A stretch of 64,000 nt of DNA, from positions 1,054,001 through 1,118,000 of the forward strand of contig NZ_CP038634.1 in assembly GCF_004768545.1 (NCBI RefSeq), given 5' to 3'. The position numbers and the translations under genes are program-made. Positions 34,234 through 43,700 of the stretch are shown here, piece by piece; position 1 is the first letter of the stretch, and the number at the start of each line of letters is the position of its first letter. Under the pieces are notes generated by a model. The model did no database searches and was not told the origin of the DNA. It saw nothing but the letters and a program-made list of their open reading frames with translations. The stretch is from Cupriavidus oxalaticus. GTDB taxonomy: Bacteria; Pseudomonadota; Gammaproteobacteria; Burkholderiales; Burkholderiaceae.

Positions 34234-34764
34234 GGCGGCAGGCAGTTTGGCATCGCGGTTACGCCAGCCGGGCGATCGCTGGCAGCGGGAAAGCGGCAAC
34301 ATCGGTGGAGATAGGCCACGAACCATGCGCGATACCGGCATGCACGGCATCCGGCGGTGACACCGTCGCGGCTTGCGCAGTGTTGCCCTGCTCCCAAAAC
34401 CGTGCAGCATACCGGTTTCCGGCAGATTGCGGCAGCCGCACAAACCCATGTTGAAAACCCCGGCGTGATATCCACAGAATCTGTGGATATCCTGCCTTCA
34501 CCCTCCCCGGAAGCCTTGGTCTGTGCGGCAACGCACCGGACCGCACAAATTTTAGGCAACGCGCTGCATCGATCGCGCATCGACCCTCGTCAGCGCGTCG
34601 AAGCCTCCCCCGGTGTCGCGCCCTCTTGCCCAGCCCGCCGGTTGCGCTGCCTTGACCACACATCCTCCCCCCGCGTGCCCTTGAAGGCGCCGCCACCACC
34701 GCGTAATCTCAGTCTTACCGGGGGCTAGCACAGGTGCCTTGCGCCAATTTGCCAGCCAATAACA
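34234..34764. other. Intergenic region with perfect DnaA-box-like palindrome
   Basis: About 530 bases between divergent genes. The main feature is GATATCCACAG (34467-34477), three bases, CTGTGGATATC (34481-34491), a perfect 11-base inverted repeat containing two DnaA-like boxes (TATCCACA). No gene with a credible ribosome binding site is present. The rest holds the probable promoters of the lipoprotein and AraC-type genes. Confidence 0.6.
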
Positions 34765-35772
34765 ATGCCACTACAAGAGCCAATCCAGGCCAGGCCGTTT
34801 CCTCGCGACCTGCTGCACGCGCTGCGTGAAGGCGGTTACGATGTGTCGGCGCTCGTGCCTGCTCCTGAATCCGATCCCGAGTCTTCCGCCCCGTACACGC
34901 CCGAGGCCGGGCCCCAGCAGGCGAGCCACCTGCTGTGCGCGGTCTACCAGGCCACCGGCGATCCCGCCATCGGCCTGTGGCTGGGCAGCCGGATGCAGCC
35001 CGACCTGCTCGGCCTGGCAGGCATGCCGGCCATGGCGGGCCCGTCGTTGGGCACGGCGCTGCGGCGTATCGCGCGCTACCAGAAGCTGATGATGGGCGAC
35101 CGCATCGAACTGCGCCGGCAGGGCGAAGAGGCCTGGGTCTGTATCCGCCCGAGCGAGCCGGAGGCGCCTGACACCCGCCCCCGCATCGACATGGAGTTGT
35201 GCTCGCTGCTGGCCTTCGGGCGCCAGTTCACGCGCAAGCCGCTGCATCCGCTGCGGGTTTCGCTGCGCATCGGCCAGCCCGACTGGCACCTGCGCTATAC
35301 CGAAGCCTTCGATTGCCCGGTGCGCTTTGGCGAACCGGAAGACGCGATCGTGTTCGGCCGGCGCGACCTGTCGCTGCGCCTGGTCGCGCGCGCCCACAGC
35401 CGTCCGGCTGCGCCCGCCGCCATGCGCGACGCGCAGCGCGCGGCGGCATCGCTCGACGACGTGCGAGCCGCCCTGCACCAGCTGGCCGGCGAGCGCGCGC
35501 TGAGCCTGGCCGCGGTGGCGCGCCACCTCGACATCAGCGAACGCACGCTGCAGCGCCGGCTGATGGCGGCAGGCACGGGCTTCCGCGCGCTGTGCGAAGA
35601 TGTGCGTCGCGAACTGGCCGGCCGATACCTGACCGAGGGCAATATGTCGCTGGGAGAAATCGCTTTCCGGCTCGGCTTTGACGATGCCAATTCGTTCTTC
35701 CGCGCCTTCCGCCGCTGGACCGGCATGACACCGGGCGACTACCGGCGCTCGGCGGCGCACCCGCAGGGTTAG
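34765..35772 (+). CDS. AraC-family transcriptional regulator
   Basis: A 335-residue regulator. Residues ~20-190 resemble the Arabinose_bd/OruR-type N-terminal ligand domain (QASHLLCAVYQATGDPAIGL), and the C-terminal ~90 residues form the double HTH (LAAVARHLDISERTLQRRL; then LGEIAFRLGFDDANSFFRAF). Target and ligand are unknown; relatives often activate amino-acid or fatty-acid-related catabolic genes. The neighbouring minus-strand genes are a lipoprotein and a LysR remnant, so no target is suggested. Confidence 0.88.
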   Translation: MPLQEPIQARPFPRDLLHALREGGYDVSALVPAPESDPESSAPYTPEAGPQQASHLLCAVYQATGDPAIGLWLGSRMQPDLLGLAGMPAMAGPSLGTALRRIARYQKLMMGDRIELRRQGEEAWVCIRPSEPEAPDTRPRIDMELCSLLAFGRQFTRKPLHPLRVSLRIGQPDWHLRYTEAFDCPVRFGEPEDAIVFGRRDLSLRLVARAHSRPAAPAAMRDAQRAAASLDDVRAALHQLAGERALSLAAVARHLDISERTLQRRLMAAGTGFRALCEDVRRELAGRYLTEGNMSLGEIAFRLGFDDANSFFRAFRRWTGMTPGDYRRSAAHPQG

Positions 35773-35796
35773 GGCAAGCGGCCCGATTCCCCCTCC

Positions 35797-35821
35797 CCGG
35801 CCGGCTTCATGCGCCGGCCGG
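35797..35821. terminator. G/C hairpin between convergent AraC gene and LysR remnant
   Basis: CCGGCCGGC (35797-35805) pairs with GCCGGCCGG (35813-35821) over a seven-base loop that contains the stop codon of the minus-strand remnant. It has no T-run. It may end AraC transcription. Confidence 0.55.
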
Positions 35822-36240
35822 CGCTTCCCACGGCGGATTCTCGCCGTACTCCTGCGCGAGGGAGGTCGAATGCAGCGCGATGCCGAAGCCGGCCAGCGCT
35901 GCGTCCGCCAGCAGCTCGCCGGTATTGGCCTCGATGCGCCCACGCACCCGCACCGCGATTTCCCCGCCCTGGCCGTCGCCCAGTCTCCAGACGTCCTGCC
36001 GGCCCTGGCTGCCCACCAGCACCAGGCAATCGTGCCGGGCCAGGTCATGCGGCGTGCGCGGCGTGCCGCGCCGGGCAGGTAATCCGGCGCGGCGCACAGC
36101 ACGCGCCGGTTGCTGGCAAGGCGGCTTGCCACCAGCGAGGAATCGTCGAGCGCGCCGATGCGGATGGCCAGGTCGAAGCCGGCGCTGACGAGGTCGAGCA
36201 CGTTGTCGGTCAGGTTCACGCTGAGCGATAGCCCGGGATG
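35807..36240 (-). pseudogene. LysR regulator remnant (C-terminal part, frameshifted)
   Basis: Only the effector-binding half of a LysR regulator remains. Its 5' end at about 36240 begins in the middle of the pattern (HPGLSLSVNLTDN) and is in frame with a stop codon just upstream. After DYLPGAARR (~36055) the frame shifts and continues as HDLARHDCLVLVGSQ, ending with ALHSTSLAQEYG. The DNA-binding domain is absent. Unrelated sequence follows directly, toward the nnrS-type gene. Confidence 0.7.
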
Positions 36241-36314
36241 CCGCTACAGGCATTCTTCCACGGAACCGCAGCAGCCTGTCAGGCAATACTCGGGAACCAG
36301 AGTATTCGCATCAC

Positions 36315-37538
36315 TCAACCCGGCTTGCCGTCCACCCGTGGGCGCGCAAGCTGCGGCGCATAGGTCAGTGCATATAGACCAAACCCCGCCACCCAGCACG
36401 CCCCCGCGCCCCAGATCCAGTGCAGATAGCCGGCCGGCCATGCCATCGGACCGAACACGCGCAATACCGCGGCCATGGCAATCAGCCAGTACGCCACCGT
36501 TTCGGTGCGGCCGGCCACCAGCATGCGCCCGGTATGGCCCAGAGCGGTGCGCGTGATCATGGCGATGATGGCCACGCCGAGCACGCCCACCGTGAACGCA
36601 TGGGTCGCCAGCCCGGCCATCGCCAGCCCCAGCGCGCCCAGTGCCTGCAGCAGCAACGCTAGCGGCAGCCACGCATAGGCGAGATGCAGCACCCACAGCA
36701 GTGGCCGGTTGCCCACCGCATAGCCGCGCCATCCCGCCACGCGCACCGCCAGCACGCCGGCAGCGAGCAGCGACAGCGCCGCGGCCAGCCATGCCGGCAA
36801 GGGCAGCAGTCCCGAGGCCAGCCCCAGCACCGTTGCCGGGATCACCATCCGATCGGCCTGCTGGTACTGCCGCAGGCGGAAACCGGGAATCGCGTTGGTG
36901 GTAAACATCGGGATCACGCGGCCGCCGATCACCACCACGAACAGCGTCACCAGCGCCACGCCGGCGCGACAGGCATGCAGCGCCGCGACGTCGTGCCCGC
37001 CGGCCTGCAGCCACAATGCAGCGATATTGGCCACGGCGAGCAGCCACAGCGCCAGTGCGAGCGGGTAGTTGCGCCGGTTGCCGGCCCTGGCCAGCGTGCG
37101 CGTGAACGCCAGCGCCGCCAGCGGCAGGAATGCGCCTTCGATGGCGAAGGCAACGGTGCCCGGCGCGATCCACATGCCAACGCGTCCCGCCAGCCACAAC
37201 AGGAACAGCACGGCCAGCGCGGCACCGGTCGGCGTGGGCTGACCGGTCCAGGCGCGTCCCGCGGTGAACAGGAAACCCACCACGATCGCCGCGGCAAAGC
37301 CGAACACCATCTCGTGCGCGTGCCAGAACATCCCTGGCAGCACCGGCGCCGGCCCGACCGACTGCATGCCCGCGAGCATTGCCGACCATGCCGCGATCGC
37401 CAGCGCGGCAAAGGCCGCGCCGCCCAGGTAGAACGGCCGGAACCCCAGCGCGAACAAGGCGAAGCCACGCGGCGGCGGCCCGGCCGGTTTTTTTCCGGAA
37501 GGCGAAGGCCGGGAAGGAAGGATCGGGATGGTTTCCAT
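36315..37538 (-). CDS. nnrS: NnrS family membrane protein
   Basis: A 407-residue haem/copper-associated membrane protein with about 12 helices, known from denitrifying bacteria to ease nitrosative stress. Family elements include FRPFYLGGAAFAALA and FWHAHEMVFGFAAAI near the N-terminus (His in HAHEM) and later HTGRMLVAGR. It faces away from narK1 across a shared 280-base region, a usual arrangement in Cupriavidus-type denitrification loci. Its exact biochemical role is unsettled. Confidence 0.88.
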   Translation of the reverse strand: METIPILPSRPSPSGKKPAGPPPRGFALFALGFRPFYLGGAAFAALAIAAWSAMLAGMQSVGPAPVLPGMFWHAHEMVFGFAAAIVVGFLFTAGRAWTGQPTPTGAALAVLFLLWLAGRVGMWIAPGTVAFAIEGAFLPLAALAFTRTLARAGNRRNYPLALALWLLAVANIAALWLQAGGHDVAALHACRAGVALVTLFVVVIGGRVIPMFTTNAIPGFRLRQYQQADRMVIPATVLGLASGLLPLPAWLAAALSLLAAGVLAVRVAGWRGYAVGNRPLLWVLHLAYAWLPLALLLQALGALGLAMAGLATHAFTVGVLGVAIIAMITRTALGHTGRMLVAGRTETVAYWLIAMAAVLRVFGPMAWPAGYLHWIWGAGACWVAGFGLYALTYAPQLARPRVDGKPG

Positions 37539-37819
37539 GGCGGGCGGAAGGGGTCGGTATATCTGTTGAATCCGGCAGTGCCGGGGCGGCAGGCGTCAGA
37601 TTCTTGATCTGGCGCAGGATTGCCGCAAGCACGCAAACGGGTGCCATGCGTGCTGCGATCACGATAGCACCAGCGCCGCGCCACCAACCTCCGCCGGTGG
37701 AACTACCTCCAACGACAGATCGCTCCATGTGGCGTGCTGTGCTGCCGGCGAATAGGCAGCACCAGTGGCCGCCCCTACTCTGGCATCACCCCCGCCAAAG
37801 TTGACACAGGAGCATGGCC
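37539..37819. promoter_or_regulatory. Divergent nnrS/narK1 control region
   Basis: The 281 bases between nnrS and narK1 should carry both promoters. A half FNR site TTGAT (37604-37608) is present, but the matching half (CGCAG) is poor. GTGCTGCC (37739-37746) and GGCAGCAC (37755-37762) form an eight-base inverted repeat in the narK1 leader. AGGAG at 37807 serves narK1. No full FNR/NarL set is visible. Confidence 0.45.
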
Positions 37820-39100
37820 ATGGCCACCCAAACACGCGCGCCGGAACCCGTTCCAGCCGGCGCGGCACTCACGCTGGCGTCCAGTACTTTCGCCTTCACC
37901 ATCTGCTTTGCCGTCTGGATGCTGTTCGCCGTCCTGGGCATCCCGCTCAAGCAGGAACTCGGTCTCAACGACACTGAATTCGGCCTGCTGGCCGCCACGC
38001 CGGTGCTGAGCGGCTCGCTGATCCGCGTGCCGCTGGGCATCTGGACCGACCGCTTCGGCGGCCGCATCGTCTTCTTCGTGCTGATGCTGGCCACGGTGGT
38101 CCCGATCTGGCTGATCTCCTACGCGCACAGCCTGTGGCAACTGCTGGTGCTGGGCCTGTTCGTCGGCCTGGCTGGCGGGTCGTTCTCGGTCGGCACGCCC
38201 TACGTGGCGCGCTGGTTCCCGCGCTCGCGCCAGGGCCTGGCGATGGGCATCTTCGGCGCCGGCAACTCGGGCGCGGCACTGACCAAGTTCGTCGCGCCGG
38301 CGATGATCCTGGCGGCCGGCACCTGGACCATCGTGCCGCGCGTCTATTCGGTGGCGATGCTCGTCACCGCGCTGCTGTTCTGGGTGCTCTCGCGCAGCAA
38401 CCCGGCGCACATGGTCAAGTCCAGCGTGGGCTGGCGCGAGCAGCTGACGGTGATGCGCGACCCGCGCGTGTGGCGCTATTCGCAGTACTACTCGGTGGTG
38501 TTCGGCGGCTATGTCGGCCTGTCGCTGTGGATGACCAAGTACTACATCGGCGAATACGGCTTCGACATCAAGACCGCCGCCTTCCTGGCCGCCTGCTTCT
38601 CGCTGCCCGGCGGCGTGCTGCGCGCCATCGGCGGCTGGATCTCCGACCGCTACGGCGCACACCGCACCACCTGGTGGGTGATGTGGGTGAGCTGGGTCGG
38701 CTTCTTCCTGCTCAGCTATCCGCAGACCGACTTCATCATCCAGACCACCGGCGGCCCGCAGGGCTTCCGCATCGCGCTGACGCCCACGGTATTCACCTTC
38801 CTGCTGTTCTTGGTCGGCATCGCCTTCGCCATCGGCAAGGCCTCGGTATTCAAGTTCATCTCCAACGATTTCACGCACAACATCGGCGCGGTCTCCGGCG
38901 TGGTCGGCCTGGCCGGCGGCCTGGGCGGCTTCATCCTGCCGATCCTGTTCGGCATGCTGGCCGACCTGACCGGCATCCGCAGCAGCTGCTTCATGCTGAT
39001 GTACGGCACGGTGTGCGTGAGCCTGGTGTGGATGCACTACAGCCACCGCGCTGAACGCCAGCGCAAGGCACAGGCTGTCGGCCTGACACAGGCAGCCTGA
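37820..39100 (+). CDS. narK1: NarK1 nitrate/nitrite transporter (MFS)
   Basis: An inner-membrane MFS protein, 426 residues, 12 helices, of the NarK1 nitrate-proton symport type. The nitrate signature is GNSGAALTKFVAPA. The ATG at 37820 is seven bases from AGGAG, while the ATG at 37814 is only one base away, so I take the second. It is first in narK1-narK2-narGHJI. NarK1 imports nitrate at the onset of anaerobic respiration. Confidence 0.9.
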   Translation: MATQTRAPEPVPAGAALTLASSTFAFTICFAVWMLFAVLGIPLKQELGLNDTEFGLLAATPVLSGSLIRVPLGIWTDRFGGRIVFFVLMLATVVPIWLISYAHSLWQLLVLGLFVGLAGGSFSVGTPYVARWFPRSRQGLAMGIFGAGNSGAALTKFVAPAMILAAGTWTIVPRVYSVAMLVTALLFWVLSRSNPAHMVKSSVGWREQLTVMRDPRVWRYSQYYSVVFGGYVGLSLWMTKYYIGEYGFDIKTAAFLAACFSLPGGVLRAIGGWISDRYGAHRTTWWVMWVSWVGFFLLSYPQTDFIIQTTGGPQGFRIALTPTVFTFLLFLVGIAFAIGKASVFKFISNDFTHNIGAVSGVVGLAGGLGGFILPILFGMLADLTGIRSSCFMLMYGTVCVSLVWMHYSHRAERQRKAQAVGLTQAA

Positions 39101-39153
39101 TTGCTCACCTCACAAGCGCGCCTCCGCGCTCTCTCAACCAAGGCATACCAATC

Positions 39154-40539
39154 ATGACCTCATCCGTACTCACCCGCTGGGAGCCCGAGAACGTGGCGTT
39201 CTGGCAAAGCGAGGGCGAGCGCATCGCCTATCGCAACCTGTGGATCTCGATCCCCGCGCTGATGCTGGCGTTCGTGGTCTGGATGCTGTGGAGCGTGGTC
39301 GCGGTCAACCTCGACCGCGCCGGCTTCCAGTTCACCAAGAACCAGCTGTTCTGGCTGACCGCGCTGCCGGCGCTGTCGGGCGCCACGCTGCGCATCTTCT
39401 ATTCCTTCCTGGTGCCGGTGTTCGGCGGGCGCCGCTTCACCGCGATCTCCACCGCGCTGCTGCTGGTCCCGGCGCTGGGCATGGGCTTCGCGCTGCGCGA
39501 CCCGTCCACCGGCTATCCCACGCTGCTGGTACTGGCGCTTCTGTGCGGGCTGGGCGGTGCCAACTTCAGCTCGTCGATGGCCAATATCAGCTTCTTCTTC
39601 CCCAAGGCGAAGAAAGGCCTGGCTACCGGGCTGAATGCCGGCATCGGCAACCTGGGCGTGTCGGTGGTGCAGTTCGTCACGCCACTGGTGGTGTCGCTGG
39701 CGGTGTTCGGTGCGCTCGGCGGCGAGCCGCAGCAATTCCAGGCCAACGGCGCCACGCAGGACCTGTGGCTGCAGAATGCGGGCTTTATCTGGGTGCCGTT
39801 CATCGTGGTGTCGGCGCTGGCCGCGTGGTTCGGCATGCATGACATCGCCGATGCCAAGGCGTCGTTCGCCGAGCAGGCCGTGATCTTCAAGCGCAAGCAC
39901 AACTGGCTGATGTGCTGGCTGTACGTGGGCACCTTCGGCTCGTTCATCGGCTTCTCGGCCGGGCTGGCGCTCTTGACCAAGTCGCAGTTCCCGGGCGTGA
40001 ACCCCACCGCCTATGCCTTCCTCGGGCCCCTGGTCGGCGCGCTGACGCGTCCCGTGGGCGGCTGGATCTCCGACAAGCTCGGCGGTGCGCGCGTCACGCT
40101 GTGGACCTTCATCGGCATGATCGTGGCGGTGTTCGCCGTGCTGGCGGCGCTGCCGCATGACGGCGCCGGCGGCAACTTCACGTACTTCCTCGCGGCCTTC
40201 ATCGCGCTGTTCGCGCTGACCGGCATCGGCAATGGTTCGACCTTCCGCATGATCCCGGTGATCTTCCTGACCGAGCGCCAGCGCGCCGCGAAGGGCAAGG
40301 GCGACGCCGCGCAGCGCCAGGCGCTGCAGGACGCCGGCAAGGAATCCGCGGCGGTGCTGGGCTTTTCCGGCGCGATCGGTGCGTACGGCGGCTTCTTCAT
40401 CCCAAAGAGCTTCGGCACCTCGCTGGAACTGACCGGTGCCCCCGACACCGCGCTGTACTGCTTCATCGCCTTCTATGTCAGCTGCGTGCTGGTGACCTGG
40501 TGGTACTACGCGCGCCGCAACGCGCCCATGCCCTGCTGA
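39154..40539 (+). CDS. narK2: NarK2 nitrate/nitrite antiporter (MFS)
   Basis: A 461-residue MFS transporter of the NarK2 type, exchanging external nitrate for cytoplasmic nitrite once reduction has begun. The nitrate signature region reads GIGNLGVSVVQFVTP. It is a separate gene from narK1 here, 53 bases downstream, whereas some bacteria fuse the two into one protein. A loop between the two halves (~residues 225-245, DAKASFAEQAVIFKRK) is longer than in NarK1. Confidence 0.9.
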   Translation: MTSSVLTRWEPENVAFWQSEGERIAYRNLWISIPALMLAFVVWMLWSVVAVNLDRAGFQFTKNQLFWLTALPALSGATLRIFYSFLVPVFGGRRFTAISTALLLVPALGMGFALRDPSTGYPTLLVLALLCGLGGANFSSSMANISFFFPKAKKGLATGLNAGIGNLGVSVVQFVTPLVVSLAVFGALGGEPQQFQANGATQDLWLQNAGFIWVPFIVVSALAAWFGMHDIADAKASFAEQAVIFKRKHNWLMCWLYVGTFGSFIGFSAGLALLTKSQFPGVNPTAYAFLGPLVGALTRPVGGWISDKLGGARVTLWTFIGMIVAVFAVLAALPHDGAGGNFTYFLAAFIALFALTGIGNGSTFRMIPVIFLTERQRAAKGKGDAAQRQALQDAGKESAAVLGFSGAIGAYGGFFIPKSFGTSLELTGAPDTALYCFIAFYVSCVLVTWWYYARRNAPMPC

Positions 40540-40553
40540 CCGCCTTGCCGGCC

Positions 40554-40577
40554 GGACTAGTTCTTCGGAACTAGTCC
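40554..40577 (+). terminator. UUCG-tetraloop hairpin between narK2 and narG
   Basis: GGACTAGTTC (40554-40563) pairs perfectly with GAACTAGTCC (40568-40577) around TTCG, one of the most stable RNA tetraloops, and outer GCCGG/CCGGC bases can extend the stem. There is no T-run. It may act as a processing or stability element, or as a partial terminator between narK2 and narGHJI. Confidence 0.75.
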
Positions 40578-40675
40578 CGCGGCCGGCACCTCCCCCGATC
40601 GCCATGCGGCGGCTGTTCCACCAGCGAATTGGCTGCCGCGCCGCTCCCCCATAAGCTCAAGGTGTCCCTGCAAAC

Positions 40676-40695
40676 GCTCCGGCAAGCCCCGGAGC
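40676..40695 (+). other. Second hairpin in the narG leader
   Basis: GCTCCGG (40676-40682) with CCGGAGC (40689-40695), a six-base loop, lies 31 bases before the narG ATG. It may affect translation or processing. The rest of the 187-base narK2-narG gap has no clear FNR or NarL site. Confidence 0.5.
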
Positions 40696-40726
40696 CCCGC
40701 AGAAAAGCCTCGCGGAGAACAAGCAA

Positions 40727-43700
40727 ATGAGTCATTTCCTGGATCGACTGAAGTTCATGTCGCGCGTCAAGTCCACCTATGCGGACGGCCACGGCGCGGT
40801 GGTGAACGAAGACCGCAAGTGGGAAGACGGCTACCGCAGCCGCTGGCAGCACGACAAGATCGTGCGCTCCACCCACGGCGTGAACTGCACCGGCTCCTGC
40901 TCCTGGAAGGTCTACGTCAAGAACGGCCTGATCACCTGGGAAACGCAGCAGACCGACTACCCGCGCACGCGCCCGGACCTGCCCAACCACGAGCCCCGCG
41001 GCTGTCCGCGCGGCGCGTCGTACAGCTGGTACGTCTACTCCGCGCAGCGCGTCAAGTACCCGATGATCCGCGGCCGCCTGATGGAGATGTGGCGCGAGGC
41101 CCGCAAGACCATGGACCCGGTCGCCGCCTGGGAATCGATCAGCCAGGATCCGAAGAAGGCGGTGCGCTACAAGAGCGTGCGCGGCCAGGGCGGCTTCGTG
41201 CGCGCCGACTGGAACACCGCCACGGAGATGATCGCCGCGGCCAACGCCTTCACCGTGAAGAAGTTCGGCCCCGACCGAGTGATCGGCTTCTCGCCGATCC
41301 CGGCCATGTCGATGGTCTCGTACGCCGCCGGCGCGCGCTACCTGAGCCTGCTCGGCGGCGCCTGCCTGTCGTTCTACGACTGGTACTGCGACCTGCCGCC
41401 GGCCAGCCCGCAGATCTGGGGCGAACAGACCGACGTGCCCGAATCGGCCGACTGGTACAACTCGACCTACCTGATGGTGTGGGGCTCCAACGTGCCGCAG
41501 ACGCGCACGCCCGACGCTCACTTCTACACCGAGGTCCGCTACAAGGGCACCAAGACCGTCGCCGTCTCGTCCGACTTCGGCGAGATGGTCAAGTTCGGCG
41601 ATATCTGGCTGGCGCCGAAGCAGGGCACCGATGCCGCGCTGGCGATGGCCATGGGCCACGTGGTGCTGAAGGAATTCCACGCCAACGGCAAGTCCGCCTA
41701 CTTCCGCGACTACATCAGGCAGTACACCGACATGCCGATGCTGGTGCTGCTGCGCGAAAACCAGGACAACGCAGGCACGCTGGTGCCCGACCACTTCCTG
41801 CGCGCCTCGCACCTGGCCGACAACCTCGGCGAAGCCAATCATCCCGAGTGGAAGACGCTGCAGATCGACGACACCACCGGCGAGATCGTCGCGCCCAACG
41901 GCTCGATCGGCTTCCGCTGGGGCGAGGCCGCCCACAACGGCGGCGAGAAGGTAGGCCGCTGGAACCTGGAAATGAAGGACGGGGGCAGCGGCCGCCCGGT
42001 CGAGCCGCGCCTGTCGCTGCTCAGCCAGCACGATGAGGTAGTGGAAGTCGGCTTCCCCTACTTCGGCGGCGAGCACGACGAACTGCTGCGCCGCCGCGTG
42101 CCGGCTCGCCGCATCACGCTGGCCGACGGCAGCACCGCGCTGGTGGCGACCGTGTACGACCTGCAGATGGCCAACTACGGCGTCGACCAGGGCCTGGGCG
42201 GCCCCAACGTGGCATCGTCGTATGAAGACGACGTGCCCTACACCCCGGCCTGGCAGGAAAAGCACACCTCCGTGCCGGCCCGCCTGGTGACCCAGGTGGC
42301 GCGCGAGTTCGCCGACAACGCTGACCGCACGCAGGGCAAGAGCATGGTGATCGTCGGTGCCGCGCTGAACCACTGGTACCACAACGACATGATCTACCGC
42401 GGCATCGTCAACCTGCTGATGATGTGCGGCTGCATCGGCAAGAGCGGCGGCGGCTGGGCCCACTACGTGGGGCAGGAGAAGCTGCGCCCGCAGTTCGGCT
42501 GGGCCCCGCTGGCGTTCGGCCTGGACTGGTCGCGCCCGCCGCGCCAGATGAACGGCACCTCGTTCTTCTACAACCACACCAGCCAGTGGCGCCACGAGAA
42601 GCTGGCCGTCGACGAGATCCTGTCGCCGACCGCCGACCGCAAGCGCTATGACGGCCTGTCGCTGCTGGACCTGAACGCCAGGTCCGAGCGCATGGGCTGG
42701 CTGCCGTCGGCGCCGCAGCTCGGCAGCAATCCGCTCGACGTGGTCGACGCCGCCGAGCAAGCCGGCAAGGATCCGGTGGCCTACACCGTCGAGCAACTGA
42801 AGTCTGGCGCGCTGCAGTTCGCCTGCGACGATCCCGACAATCCCGCCAACTTCCCGCGCAACATGTTCGTGTGGCGCTCCAATATCCTGGGCAGTTCGGG
42901 CAAGGGCCATGAGTATTTCCTGAAGTACCTGCTCGGCACGCAGAACGCCGTGTTCGGGGATGAAAACGATGCGATCACGCCGAGCGAAGTCAACGTGCGC
43001 CCGGCCGCCGAAGGCAAGCTCGACCTGCTGACCGTGCTGGACTTCCGCATGAGCACCACCTGCCTGTACGGTGACATCGTGCTGCCGACGGCAACCTGGT
43101 ACGAGAAGGACGACCTCAACACGTCCGACATGCACCCCTTCATCCACCCGCTGTCCGAGGCCGTGCAGCCGCTGTGGGAAAGCAAGACCGACTGGGAAAT
43201 CTACAAGGCCATCGCGAAGAAGTTCAGCGAGATCGCCGGCCCGTACCTGGGCACCCGCAAGGACCTGGTGTGCACGCCGCTGCTGCACGACACCCCGGGC
43301 GAACTGGGGCAGCCGTTCGAGCCGAAGGACTGGAAGGCCGGCGAGTGCGACCTGATCCCGGGCAAGACCGCGCCGTCGATGACGGTGGTCGAGCGCAACT
43401 ACGCGGACATCTACAAGAAATTCACCTCGATCGGCCCGCTGCTCGACAAGCTCGGCAATGGCGGGAAGGGCATCAACTGGAACACCCGGCATGAGGTGAA
43501 GGAAATCGGCGAGCTGAGCCATACGGTGACGGAACCGGGCGTGAGCCAGGGCCGCCCGAAGCTCGAAACGGCGATCGACGCCGCCGAGATGATCCTGACC
43601 TTCGCGCCCGAAACCAACGGCCACGTCGCCGTCAAGGCGTGGGAAGCGCTTTCGAAGATCACCGGCCGCGATCACACCCACCTGGCCGAAGGGCGCGAGC

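Noticed and set aside
37604..37617. Possible FNR box in the nnrS/narK1 gap
   Set aside because: Only the first half (TTGAT) fits; the second half is CGCAG, too far from ATCAA to call.
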